Source: Nautiliaceae bacterium
GTDB lineage: Bacteria; Campylobacterota; Campylobacteria; Campylobacterales; Nautiliaceae
Direction: 5' to 3'
Assembly (NCBI GenBank): GCA_027036005.1
Contig: JALVTJ010000016.1
Span: forward strand, 1 to 42,781
DNA: 42,781 bases
The notes under the pieces are model-generated. The model had not been told where the DNA came from. It saw only the letters and a program-made list of their open reading frames with translations, and ran no database searches. This document shows, in pieces, positions 1-9,841 of this stretch (position 1 is its first letter; every line of letters starts with the position of its first letter). The translations under genes were made by a program, and so were the position numbers.

Positions 1-354
1 AAAGGCAATACTCTTTTTTGTAGAGGAATATATGTAAAACAAGAAATGGAAAAACTATTTAAAAAATTAAAAGAAGATAATTATTTGAAAAATTTAGACA
101 AAGAAACTTTTATTCAAAAATTAGCATATTATAAATGTGAATTAATAGCAATACATCCTTTTTACGAGTTAAATGGAAGAACTATAAGACTATTTATAGA
201 CATTTTAGCTATAAATGCAGGATATAGTGTAATAGATTATTCAAAAGTTAATGAAAAAGAATATATTAAATGTGCTATTGAATGTGTTCAGAATGCTGAT
301 TGTAAATGTTTTGAAAAAATAATAAGAAATTCCATAGAAAATTGTAACAAATAG
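1..354 (+). CDS. Fic/DOC family protein, 5'-truncated by the window edge
   Basis: Frame 1 is open from base 1 (KGNTLFCRGIYVKQEMEKLF...), so the start lies outside the window. Fic-like motif HPFYELNGRTIR. Confidence 0.8.
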   Translation, partial: KGNTLFCRGIYVKQEMEKLFKKLKEDNYLKNLDKETFIQKLAYYKCELIAIHPFYELNGRTIRLFIDILAINAGYSVIDYSKVNEKEYIKCAIECVQNADCKCFEKIIRNSIENCNK

Positions 355-456
355 AAACAAATAATTTTATAGCGGTAAAGTTAGCGGTAAAAAATAAAAT
401 CTGATTTATAAAAATCCCCTATATATAGGGATTAAAGAGTTAGAATATGAAGGACG

Positions 457-468
457 CCCTCTCCGCCA
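457..468 (+). other. possible tRNA 3'-end remnant (attachment-site scar)
   Basis: ccctctccgcca resembles a tRNA-Ser-type 3' acceptor end with CCA, but no tRNA body lies upstream. Confidence 0.25.
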
Positions 469-560
469 TTAAAAATCCAATAGATCTACAAATATTCAGT
501 GTTTTTGAAAACTGTTTTTTAATGTGTGATCTATATGTATATCATATGAACCTAAAAGTT

Positions 561-1190
561 TTATTTTTTTATAAACAACATTCCAATACCCATTAATATA
601 AACACTGCTCCCGATATTTTATAAAACCATTCCAAACTTTTTTCATCGAAAAACCAGGCTTTTGCGTGTTTGGAAATAAAACCATAAGTCATAAGAGATA
701 CGAAAGAAATAGTCATAAAAGTAAACGTCATTATAAAAAACTGTAAAACAACCGGATGATTCGGTGATAAAAATAATGGAAAAATTGCCGTAAAGAAAAG
801 TATAGGCTTCGGATTTGTAGCTGCTACAAGAAATCCTTTAATAAAAACTTTTTTAGGAATATAATTTTTTATGTGCTTATTACTTTGACTCAAATGAAAT
901 TCTTTATGTCCACTTATCATATGTTTTATTCCAAGATAAATAAGGTAAACTGCTCCGATTACTTTAAGAATCCAAAAAAACATATCTGATGTTTTAATTA
1001 ATACTCCGACTCCAAATATAGCAACTAACGATAATAAAAATAACCCCAAAATATTTCCAAAACTTGAAAACACAACGGCTCTTAAATCATATTTCATTGA
1101 ATTATTGATTGCAAGGAGAATTGCCGCTCCCGGACTTGTAATGGTTAAAATAGATACAATCAAATATCCCAAGTAATTATGTAAATTCAT
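561..1190 (-). CDS. LysE/RhtB family amino-acid exporter
   Basis: MNLHNYLGYLIVSILTITSPGAAILLAINNSMKYDLRAV...; multi-TM LysE-like layout. Confidence 0.85.
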   Translation of the reverse strand: MNLHNYLGYLIVSILTITSPGAAILLAINNSMKYDLRAVVFSSFGNILGLFLLSLVAIFGVGVLIKTSDMFFWILKVIGAVYLIYLGIKHMISGHKEFHLSQSNKHIKNYIPKKVFIKGFLVAATNPKPILFFTAIFPLFLSPNHPVVLQFFIMTFTFMTISFVSLMTYGFISKHAKAWFFDEKSLEWFYKISGAVFILMGIGMLFIKK

Positions 1191-1429
1191 TTTTCATCCT
1201 TTAAAATTATAAAAGTAAAAAATTGTAACAACTTTGTAAAGAAAAATTTGAAATTTATAATAAAAATTTATTTATTTTATATTCTAATGTAGAGAAAAGT
1301 TACATTTTTAAAATTGTTATAAAAATTTATGTTTCATAATGTAACAGTAATATTTATGTTTAATTTTTTGTTAAATATCAAGATTATTCATTTTATAATG
1401 CAAAAATAATTTTTTTATGGTTTTTATTG

Positions 1430-2018
1430 AATATTGAGCATGATTTTATTAAAGATTCGAAATTTACTCCTTATTTATTTATCAGAGGAGGTTATCAGTG
1501 GGTAAGCGATGATAAATATGACGCTTTATTGGCCGATATCGGTTTAGATGCAAAATATGAAGTATATAAAAATTTATCATTTAAAAGAGATTATTGATAG
1601 CGACGGTGATGGTGTTCCTGATTATTTTGACAAATGCCCTAATACTCCTAAGGGTGTGAAAGTAGATAAAAATGGATGTGGAGTATGTTTTAATTTTGAT
1701 ATTACGTTTGATACAAACAGTGCAAAAATCAAACCCGAATTTTTACCTAAAATTAAAAAATTTGCAAAATTTCTAAAAGAACATCCAGATATTAAAGCTG
1801 AAATTCAAGGTTATACAGATAATAAAAGAAAATATTCATATAATACGATTCTTTCTCAAAAAAGGGCGAAAGCGGTATACGAAATGTTTATTAAACTTGG
1901 AGTAAACAAAAATCAATTAACATAGGCGGGTTACGGTCCTAATAATCCTATTGTTTCCAATGCAACACGTGAGGGAAGAGCAAAAAACAGAAGGGTAGTA
2001 GCAAAATTAATCTACTAA
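1430..2018 (+). pseudogene. decayed OmpA-family outer membrane protein
   Basis: Barrel-like fragment (EHDFIKDSKFTPYLFIRGGYQWVSDDKYDALLADIGLDAKYEVYKNLSFKRDY*) in one frame. A TSP3 + OmpA C-terminal domain follows (SDGDGVPDYFDKCPNTPKG...QGYTDN...), interrupted by in-frame TAG at 1923-1925, after which AGYGPNNPIVSNATREGRAKNRRVVAKLIY* continues. Confidence 0.8.
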
Positions 2019-2055
2019 TCTTTTCTTTTTGTTATAATACTCAAAAAGGTTATCG

Positions 2056-2670
2056 GTGATAAAAGAGATTCTTTTTGACACTGTTTCTTTGATAACAATT
2101 TTAAATCCGATAGCGGCTGCTGCTATAATGCTAAGTCTTGTTAAATATTCGGATATTTCGGATGTTTCCAAAAAAGCGACTTTTACCGTTTTTGTTTCTT
2201 TATTAGTTACAATGTTTCTCGGAGGGATTATTTTAAAGATTTTCGGAATAAATATTCCTTCAATAAAAGCAATAGGGGGAGTTGTTTTACTTATAATAGC
2301 ACTTAATATGGTTCAGGGTAAAGAGATTGCTCCTACAAATTCTACCGAAGAAGAGCACGAAGCTGCAAGTGAAAAAAACGATATTGCAATTATTCCTTTG
2401 GCGATACCTATTCTTTTTGGTCCCGGTGTTATTACGACTATTATTATTTTAAGCGAAAAAAGTAAAAATTTATATGATAAAATAATTTTATTTGCAGCTG
2501 TTTTATTAGCCAGCGGAATTGTCTATTTGACATTAAGAAATGCGGCTTTTATATCAAAATTTTTAGGAGTGAATGGACTTAAAATAACTACAAGAATAAT
2601 GGGGCTTGTAATAGGTGCAATTGCATTTTTATTTTTAGTGGGAGGAGTTAAAGCTTTGTGGATGAGTTAA
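2056..2670 (+). CDS. MarC family integral membrane protein
   Basis: MIKEILFDTVSLITILNPIAAAAIMLSLV... and the IPLAIPILFGPGVITTIIIL motif. Confidence 0.85.
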   Translation: MIKEILFDTVSLITILNPIAAAAIMLSLVKYSDISDVSKKATFTVFVSLLVTMFLGGIILKIFGINIPSIKAIGGVVLLIIALNMVQGKEIAPTNSTEEEHEAASEKNDIAIIPLAIPILFGPGVITTIIILSEKSKNLYDKIILFAAVLLASGIVYLTLRNAAFISKFLGVNGLKITTRIMGLVIGAIAFLFLVGGVKALWMS

Positions 2671-2686
2671 AAAATAGGAGAAAAAA

Positions 2687-4414
2687 TTGAAAAAATTTTT
2701 CTTTTTAATATGTTTTACTTTTCTTTTTGCAAATAATAATGTATTGTCTCTTTTAAAACAAATACCAAAAAATTCACCTGATTATACGCTCGCTAGTGCT
2801 ATTGTAAAAAAAATAAAAACGATAAAACCTCAAAAAATAATTTTTGATGCAAATGTAACAAATCAATGGGATTATGAAAAAAAATTTTTGCAACTTGTAA
2901 AATACAAAAAAGAATTATTAATTTTTCCCGATAAAATAGATGATTTAGAAAATAAAATCAATTATTTAAAAGAAAATAATTCTTCTATTTCAAAATTACA
3001 AAATATATTTTATAAAACACAACTGAATATTTTAAAAAAAGAGTTTAATTTTTTGAATAACAATATAAAAAAATATGAAAAAAATCTTTTTGAAAAATTA
3101 AGTAGCATAAAATTTAGTGTAAATTATGTAAATAAACAGATAAAATATTGGAATTATTTATTATTACAAAAGAAAAAAGAGTATGAAAAATTAAAAATTG
3201 ATTTGCAAAAATGGCAAATTTTAAATAATCAAGAAAATATAAGACTAATAAAAAATTATATAAAAATCAATCGTGAAAAACAAAAAACGATATATCAAAA
3301 TCTTATCAACAATTATTTAATAATATGGTTTAAAAAACTTCAACAAAAAGACAGACATATTTTTGATTTGACAAAGAAAATAATAAATTATGAAAAATTT
3401 ATAGATAAAAATGAAGCAGTAGCATTAAATTACGTTATGTTTGATTTTGAAAAATTTAAATTCGGCAGTAAAATTTTAATATATCAGTCAAAAAGCGAAA
3501 TTAAAATAATTCTTTCTCAAATTTCTTCTGTGTTGGATTATCCTTTATTTAAACTTTCAGGTAAAATGATAACTCCTCTGGATTTTATTGTTATGCTTCT
3601 TATAATAATAATAGGTTGGTTTATAGGAAAATATTATAAAAAAATTATTTATTCCCTAAGAGACAAATATGAAATTTCTTTTTCAACTGCAACACTTCTT
3701 GCGAATATGGGATATTATTTTATTTTGACGATTACTTTTTTGATTGCATTAAAAAGCGTGGGGCTTAATTTAAGTTCATTGGCTATTATCGCTGGTGCTT
3801 TGTCTGTGGGTATAGGTTTTGGGCTTCAAAATATAGTCAGTAATTTTGTAAGTGGTGTTATTTTGATGTTTGAAAAAAGTATTAAAATTGGAGATTATAT
3901 AGAAATTGATGCAAATACAAGAGGAGAAGTTATTGATATTTCCATGCGTTCAACCATTATTAGAACAAATGATAATATAGATATAATAGTTCCAAATCAA
4001 TCTTTTATACAAAACAATGTAATAAATTGGACAATGAGGGATGATTTAGTAAGATTTAAAGTGCCTTTTGGTGTAGAATACGGAAGTGATATAAACAAAG
4101 TGGAAGAAGTTATTTTAAGTGCTCTTGAAAAGTCAAGTTTGCCTTTTGTAAAATCACAAAAATTTTTTTCAACTGATATTTCTCCAAGGGTTATTTTTTT
4201 GGAAATGGCTGATAACTCGCTTAATTTTGAACTTTTTGTATGGGTTAGAGGAGAATACGCCAAACGGCCAAAAAGAACAAGAAGTGAATTTTTAAAAATG
4301 ATTTATAATGCTTTGAATAATGCCGGAATAGGAATACCGTTTCCTCAGCAAGATTTACATATCAAAGATTCTGTTCCTTTTGAAATTTTGATAAAAGATT
4401 CAAAAGAGAAATAA
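2687..4414 (+). CDS. MscS-family mechanosensitive channel with long coiled-coil N-terminus
   Basis: ALSVGIGFGLQNIVSNFVSGVILMFEKSIKIGDYIEID is a typical MscS pore/beta domain; TTG start. Confidence 0.9.
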   Translation: MKKFFFLICFTFLFANNNVLSLLKQIPKNSPDYTLASAIVKKIKTIKPQKIIFDANVTNQWDYEKKFLQLVKYKKELLIFPDKIDDLENKINYLKENNSSISKLQNIFYKTQLNILKKEFNFLNNNIKKYEKNLFEKLSSIKFSVNYVNKQIKYWNYLLLQKKKEYEKLKIDLQKWQILNNQENIRLIKNYIKINREKQKTIYQNLINNYLIIWFKKLQQKDRHIFDLTKKIINYEKFIDKNEAVALNYVMFDFEKFKFGSKILIYQSKSEIKIILSQISSVLDYPLFKLSGKMITPLDFIVMLLIIIIGWFIGKYYKKIIYSLRDKYEISFSTATLLANMGYYFILTITFLIALKSVGLNLSSLAIIAGALSVGIGFGLQNIVSNFVSGVILMFEKSIKIGDYIEIDANTRGEVIDISMRSTIIRTNDNIDIIVPNQSFIQNNVINWTMRDDLVRFKVPFGVEYGSDINKVEEVILSALEKSSLPFVKSQKFFSTDISPRVIFLEMADNSLNFELFVWVRGEYAKRPKRTRSEFLKMIYNALNNAGIGIPFPQQDLHIKDSVPFEILIKDSKEK

Positions 4415-4453
4415 ATATACTCAATAATTTTTAAATTTTGTCGATATATTCGT

Positions 4454-4470
4454 AGGAATGGTTTTTGCTT
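4454..4470 (+). promoter_or_regulatory. sigma-54 (RpoN) promoter of flgL
   Basis: aGGAATGGTTTTTGCTT: GG and GC elements 12 bp apart, matching the Campylobacterota RpoN pattern GGAA-N6-TTTGCTT, about 20 bp before the ATG. Confidence 0.8.
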
Positions 4471-4491
4471 AAATTTAAAAAAAGGCGATAA

Positions 4492-7104
4492 ATGAGAGTT
4501 ACTCAATTTACGTTTTATAATAATTTTTTACTTAATCAGCAACAAGATTTAAGTGAGCTTACCAAAATACAATCCGAACTTGCCACTGGCAAAAAAATCG
4601 AATATATGAATGATAATCCGGTGGTTTATACGAAGTATCTTTCTTTGGATGAAGAGATAAACTCTTTTTCTCAGATAAAAAAAAGTGCCCAATTCGCAAA
4701 AACATTTGCAAATGAAACGGATACTACTTTAAATGATATTACAAATACGCTTGATAGCTTTAAAACAAAACTTCTTCAAGCTGCTAACGCTACTCAAAAT
4801 AAAACAAGCAGAGAAGCAATTGTAAGTGAATTGGAAGGTGAGCTTAATCATTTAAGAGATCTCGCAAATACCTCTATTGACGGGAAATATATTTTTAGTG
4901 GAAGTGCTTTTGATGTTGAGCCGATTAATGAAAACTTTCAATATGAAGGAAATAATAAAAAAGTAAAAGCTTTTTTAGGTGCGGGAGTTGAAAGAGAATT
5001 TAATATCGATGGAAAAAGTCTGTTTTTAGGCAGAGATGACGATTATAAAAAACATATGAGTTTGAATGTGATTCAATATAACAAAATAAAAGAATTTCCT
5101 CAATTTGTCGTTCGAGGAACTGACGGGAAATTATATATCGATAAAAACAATCCCCAAGATTCAATTGCTGTTAATGAAAATATACAACCTCAAAAATTAA
5201 CGCTTGATCCGAGTTCTATTTCAACCACTCCTTTAAGAGTTTTAACGGGGATTACGGATTTTAGAAATTCGGACGGGACATATACGAGCGGGGAGGATTA
5301 TTTTTTTATAAAAGGGAAAAGGAGCGACGGAAGTGTGATAAATACGTCATTTACATTAAGTAATGACGATTCAATTCAAAAGCTTCTTGATAAAATCGGA
5401 GAAATTTACGGAAACACTCCTACAAGTAAAAATGTAGATGTCAGTTTGAATAACGATGGTGAAATTCAAATAAAAGATTTAAATTCGGGGAAAATGATTA
5501 CGGATTTTTATATGGTGGCCGCAGGAAAATTTTCTCAATCTCAGCCTGATCCGACTTCTTTAAAAGATTTGATTAACGGAGGCTATGATGTAGTCTCTTT
5601 TCAAAAAAGCAGGTTTAATTCCATAAGAAATTTGGATACTATCAGCGCTTCTAATATTAATGATAATAAAACATTTAAGTTTTTTTCTAATTTTAAATTA
5701 ATCGATAATTCAAGAGATGCCCTACCGGATGATTTACTTCAAAATGTGATAGGACAAAAAGCTATAAGGAGTGCTGATGGGACAATTCAAGATATTGCAA
5801 CAATACATCTTAGCGGAACCGATACTGATGGAAATAGTGTAAGCGATGATTTGGATATAACTTCTACAACTACAATGCAGGATTTAATGGATAAAATCAA
5901 ATCGGATTTTGGGGATGTGGATGTATATTTGGAAAACGGAGAATTAAAAGTTGTAGATAATTCAGTTTCAAATACTCAAAAATCAAATTTGAGCATTTCT
6001 TTGGAAGCGGAAGATTCAAACGGGAATGCCTTGCAGGCTTTCAGAAGTGAAGACGTTGCGAATTTTAATGAGCTTTTTTTTAATAAAGAAGGTAATTTGA
6101 ATATATCAAATTATTCTCAAATAGTAGCTGATGAAAATTATGAATATAATAATGGACAATTAATAACACAACATAATGCAAACGCTCAAAATTATGCTAA
6201 TTTGAATACTGTTTTGGCAGATACGATAAATTTATCTCCTAATAATTATCCTCAAACAATAAATATAAGATTTAGGGATATAAACGGAAATTTTAATACG
6301 GCCACTATTACTTTAAGGGATACCCCGGATAGTAACGGGCACTATTCAACTTTTAGTGTTAACGGTGAAACTTATGATATTTTGGATCAAAACGGAAACG
6401 AAACCCCGGCACACGATAAAATAACAACTCAAACAACAATGGATCCGGATACTTGTGAGCTTTGTCAAAAGAAAACTTTGCAAAAAGGTGTTACATTTAA
6501 GCAACTTAGCGATGTTGTTTCGATGATAATAACCGATAATTTACCTGCTTCTTCATCCCTGAGCGATTATAACGAGGCAATTCAGAATGCTAAAAAAGAG
6601 GTTCAAGTCGGTGTGGATAATAAGGGCAGATTTTTCATTAAAGATTTAAGCAATCAAAATTCAAAAATTCAATTTTCTATGTTTAGTGAAAATTTTTCTT
6701 TTCAAGAAAACAATGCAATTACCATAGATGAACCTCAGAGTGATTTTTTCGGAACTTTACAAAAAGCAATAGAAGCTGTTAAAAACGGACAAAATTATGC
6801 AAATGCTTCTTCTAATGATCCGAGGAATTTTGGAATTCAAGGAGCAATTGAAGCAATAGGGCATGTAATGGATAGAGTTAGAAGAGAAGACGCTAAAATT
6901 GGAGCAGTTTCACAAGAATTTGATATGAGTATCCAAAGGGTTACAATGCTTACAACGCATGTGCAAGCTTTACAATCGGATAATATTGATACGGATATAG
7001 GTAATGCAACAATGAAATTAAATTCTTTGGAACTTTCATATGAGGCTCTTTTGGCGAGTATTGCTAAAATCAATAATTTGACGCTTCTTAACTATTTAAG
7101 ATAA
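4492..7104 (+). CDS. flgL: flagellar hook-associated protein FlgL
   Basis: MRVTQFTFYNNFLLNQQQDLSELTKIQSELATGKKIEYMNDNP...; flagellin-like N- and C-termini. Confidence 0.9.
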   Translation: MRVTQFTFYNNFLLNQQQDLSELTKIQSELATGKKIEYMNDNPVVYTKYLSLDEEINSFSQIKKSAQFAKTFANETDTTLNDITNTLDSFKTKLLQAANATQNKTSREAIVSELEGELNHLRDLANTSIDGKYIFSGSAFDVEPINENFQYEGNNKKVKAFLGAGVEREFNIDGKSLFLGRDDDYKKHMSLNVIQYNKIKEFPQFVVRGTDGKLYIDKNNPQDSIAVNENIQPQKLTLDPSSISTTPLRVLTGITDFRNSDGTYTSGEDYFFIKGKRSDGSVINTSFTLSNDDSIQKLLDKIGEIYGNTPTSKNVDVSLNNDGEIQIKDLNSGKMITDFYMVAAGKFSQSQPDPTSLKDLINGGYDVVSFQKSRFNSIRNLDTISASNINDNKTFKFFSNFKLIDNSRDALPDDLLQNVIGQKAIRSADGTIQDIATIHLSGTDTDGNSVSDDLDITSTTTMQDLMDKIKSDFGDVDVYLENGELKVVDNSVSNTQKSNLSISLEAEDSNGNALQAFRSEDVANFNELFFNKEGNLNISNYSQIVADENYEYNNGQLITQHNANAQNYANLNTVLADTINLSPNNYPQTINIRFRDINGNFNTATITLRDTPDSNGHYSTFSVNGETYDILDQNGNETPAHDKITTQTTMDPDTCELCQKKTLQKGVTFKQLSDVVSMIITDNLPASSSLSDYNEAIQNAKKEVQVGVDNKGRFFIKDLSNQNSKIQFSMFSENFSFQENNAITIDEPQSDFFGTLQKAIEAVKNGQNYANASSNDPRNFGIQGAIEAIGHVMDRVRREDAKIGAVSQEFDMSIQRVTMLTTHVQALQSDNIDTDIGNATMKLNSLELSYEALLASIAKINNLTLLNYLR

Positions 7105-7125
7105 AATTTCAAAAAAGGATTTGGA

Positions 7126-9222
7126 ATTTTTAGAAAAGCTCTCTTTTTATTTATTTTTGCTGTTATTGTTTTTTTAGGATTAGCAACTGTTGTTCCTAAT
7201 TTTCATTATGTAGGAAAATTTGGAAAATTTTTGGGAAATTTGAATTTAACTCTTTTTGGATTTTTGGCATATATTTTTGTTTTTTATCTTTTATGGATAT
7301 TGTATCTGGCTTATAAAAAAAGATTTGATTTTGCAAATTCTTTAAAAGTGCTCGGTGTTTTGATTTTATTTTTTGATTTTCTTTTTATACAATCTCTTGC
7401 AATTAATAAAGGGGTGATCGGAAATCTTTTTGTTAATACATTAAAAGGTTTTATAGGATTATTTGGAATTATTCTTTTGGTGATTGTTTTGGGAGCGTGG
7501 GGATTTATAATGCTTTTTGAAGATAAGGTATTTAAATATTTAGAAAAAGAGCGAATTCCCCAAAAAGAAAACGAAGAAAGTATTTCAAAAGAAAATTGTG
7601 AAAACAATATAAATGAATTTGAAAAAACGCACTTGAATGATAATGATGATAAAACAAATAACGAATTCGATTATTTGAATAATATAGAGATTGAAAACGA
7701 AACAAGAAAAGAGATTTTAAAAGAAGAAAACGCACAAGAAGACAATATTTCGGAAAAAAATAAAGTTTCTCATATAAAAGAACTTGAAGAAACTAAAAAA
7801 CTTCTTAGTCAAATAGAAATGGGAGAAAGAAATAAACCTAAAAATTGGAAATTTCCTCCGCTTGAATTTTTAAAAAAACCGCCCAAACACAAAAAAGAGA
7901 TAAATGAAACGGAAATTGACAAAAAAATAAAAATTCTTATAGAAAAACTTAAAAAATTCAAAATAGAAGGTGATGTGGTTCGTTATTATGTGGGACCTGT
8001 GGTTACGACGTTCGAATTTAAACCTCTGCCTCATATAAAAGTAAGTAAAATTTTAGCCCTTCAAGACGATTTGGCAATGGCGCTTAAAGCTCAATCAATA
8101 AGAATTCAAGCTCCTATCCCAGGAAAAGATGTTGTGGGAATAGAAATTCCGAATGAAAAACAAGAAACTATTTATTTAAGAGAAATTTTACAAAGCGATA
8201 TTTTTCAAAAGGCTAAATCTCCTTTAACATTGGCACTTGGCAAGGATATAGTGGGATCTCCGTTTGTAACGGATTTGAAAAAGTTGCCTCATTTGCTTAT
8301 TGCGGGAACCACTGGAAGTGGAAAAAGCGTCGGGATAAATGCAATGATTTTATCACTTCTTTACAAAAACTCCCCAGATGAGCTTAAACTTATAATGGTT
8401 GATCCGAAAATGCTTGAATTTTCAATATATAACGATATTCCTCATCTTTTAACACCTGTAATAACCGATCCCAAAAAAGCGATTATGGTTTTAAACGCAA
8501 TGGTAAAAGAGATGGAGAGGCGATATAAACTTATGGCTAAAATGAAAGTAAAAAACATAGAAGGATATAACAAAAAATCAGATGAAAAACTTCCCTATAT
8601 TGTAATAATAATCGATGAACTTGCGGATTTGATGATGACAAGCGGCAAGGATGTGGAGTATTCGATAGCAAGATTGGCACAAATGGCAAGAGCAAGCGGC
8701 ATTCATTTGATAGTGGCTACTCAAAGACCGAGCGTGGATGTCGTAACTGGACTTATAAAGGCGAATTTGCCAAGCAGAATTTCTTTTAAGGTCGGTCAAA
8801 AGATTGATTCGAAAGTAATTTTAGACCAATTCGGGGCTGAAAGTCTGCTTGGAAGAGGGGATATGCTTTTTACGCCTCCCGGAATTACCGGTTTGATAAG
8901 ACTTCACGCACCTTTTACAAGTGAAGAGGAAATTGAAAAAATTGTAGAATATTTAAAATCTCAAAAAGCTCCTGAATATGATACAATTATGATTAATAAT
9001 ATAGAAAATGAAGAGAATATGCAAAATGCTGATGAATTGGACGAGCTTTTCGAAGAAGCAAAAAAAATTATTTTAACGGAACAAAGAACCAGTATAAGCT
9101 ATCTTCAACGAAGACTTCAAATTGGGTATAATAGAGCAGCTAATATAATAGAACAGATGGAGAGAATGGGTATACTCTCGCCTCCCAATGCCAAAGGGCA
9201 AAGAGAAATTTTAAGGAGATAA
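7126..9222 (+). CDS. ftsK: DNA translocase FtsK (ORF track starts at 7231; coding appears to extend upstream)
   Basis: Walker A AGTTGSGKSVGINAM, RISFKVGQKIDSKVILDQFGAESLLGRGDMLF, and C-terminal gamma domain (LQRRLQIGYNRAANIIEQMERMGIL). Confidence 0.9.
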   Translation: MFRKALFLFIFAVIVFLGLATVVPNFHYVGKFGKFLGNLNLTLFGFLAYIFVFYLLWILYLAYKKRFDFANSLKVLGVLILFFDFLFIQSLAINKGVIGNLFVNTLKGFIGLFGIILLVIVLGAWGFIMLFEDKVFKYLEKERIPQKENEESISKENCENNINEFEKTHLNDNDDKTNNEFDYLNNIEIENETRKEILKEENAQEDNISEKNKVSHIKELEETKKLLSQIEMGERNKPKNWKFPPLEFLKKPPKHKKEINETEIDKKIKILIEKLKKFKIEGDVVRYYVGPVVTTFEFKPLPHIKVSKILALQDDLAMALKAQSIRIQAPIPGKDVVGIEIPNEKQETIYLREILQSDIFQKAKSPLTLALGKDIVGSPFVTDLKKLPHLLIAGTTGSGKSVGINAMILSLLYKNSPDELKLIMVDPKMLEFSIYNDIPHLLTPVITDPKKAIMVLNAMVKEMERRYKLMAKMKVKNIEGYNKKSDEKLPYIVIIIDELADLMMTSGKDVEYSIARLAQMARASGIHLIVATQRPSVDVVTGLIKANLPSRISFKVGQKIDSKVILDQFGAESLLGRGDMLFTPPGITGLIRLHAPFTSEEEIEKIVEYLKSQKAPEYDTIMINNIENEENMQNADELDELFEEAKKIILTEQRTSISYLQRRLQIGYNRAANIIEQMERMGILSPPNAKGQREILRR

Positions 9223-9223
9223 A

Positions 9224-9841
9224 ATGAAAAAATTAGTGTTATTAGTGTTTGCTATTTTATTTTTTATTGGTTGTGCTGATAAACCTATGGCTACTAGTGT
9301 TATCGGATTAGCTGGAAATGAAAAAGTTGTCGGATGGAGCGATAGTAATAATACGCAAAAGCCCAAAATTGTAATAAAAAAAATTTATATAACCGAACCG
9401 TTAAAAGATTCTGATAAAGACGGTGTTCCCGATAAAATAGACAAATGTCCCAATACTCCAAAAGGTCTTGTTGTGAATCATTACGGATGCCCTGTTATTA
9501 CAACACTCAGATTTAATTTTGATTTTAATAAATATAAAATAAAAAAAATATATTATCCTCAAATCAAGAAAATCGCCGAAATTTTAAAAGCCAATCCTAA
9601 ATTGAAAATAGAAATAGACGGTTATACCGATGATATAGGAAGCAAGGCTTATAATTTGCAATTATCCTTAAAAAGAGCCCGAGCTCTTAAAAATATTTTA
9701 ATAAACGTTTATAAAATCAATCCGAAAAGAATAGTTGTAAAAGGTTTTGGAGAAGCTTATCCTTTGGTGCCAAATACCACTTCAACAAACAGAGCGTTAA
9801 ACAGAAGGGTGGAAATTATAAATATTACAAATAAAAATTAA
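9224..9841 (+). CDS. OmpA-family lipoprotein with thrombospondin type-3 repeat
   Basis: Lipobox FFIGC; DSDKDGVPDKIDKCPNTPKG; OmpA motif IDGYTDDIGSKAYNLQLSLKRARALKNIL. Confidence 0.88.
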   Translation: MKKLVLLVFAILFFIGCADKPMATSVIGLAGNEKVVGWSDSNNTQKPKIVIKKIYITEPLKDSDKDGVPDKIDKCPNTPKGLVVNHYGCPVITTLRFNFDFNKYKIKKIYYPQIKKIAEILKANPKLKIEIDGYTDDIGSKAYNLQLSLKRARALKNILINVYKINPKRIVVKGFGEAYPLVPNTTSTNRALNRRVEIINITNKN

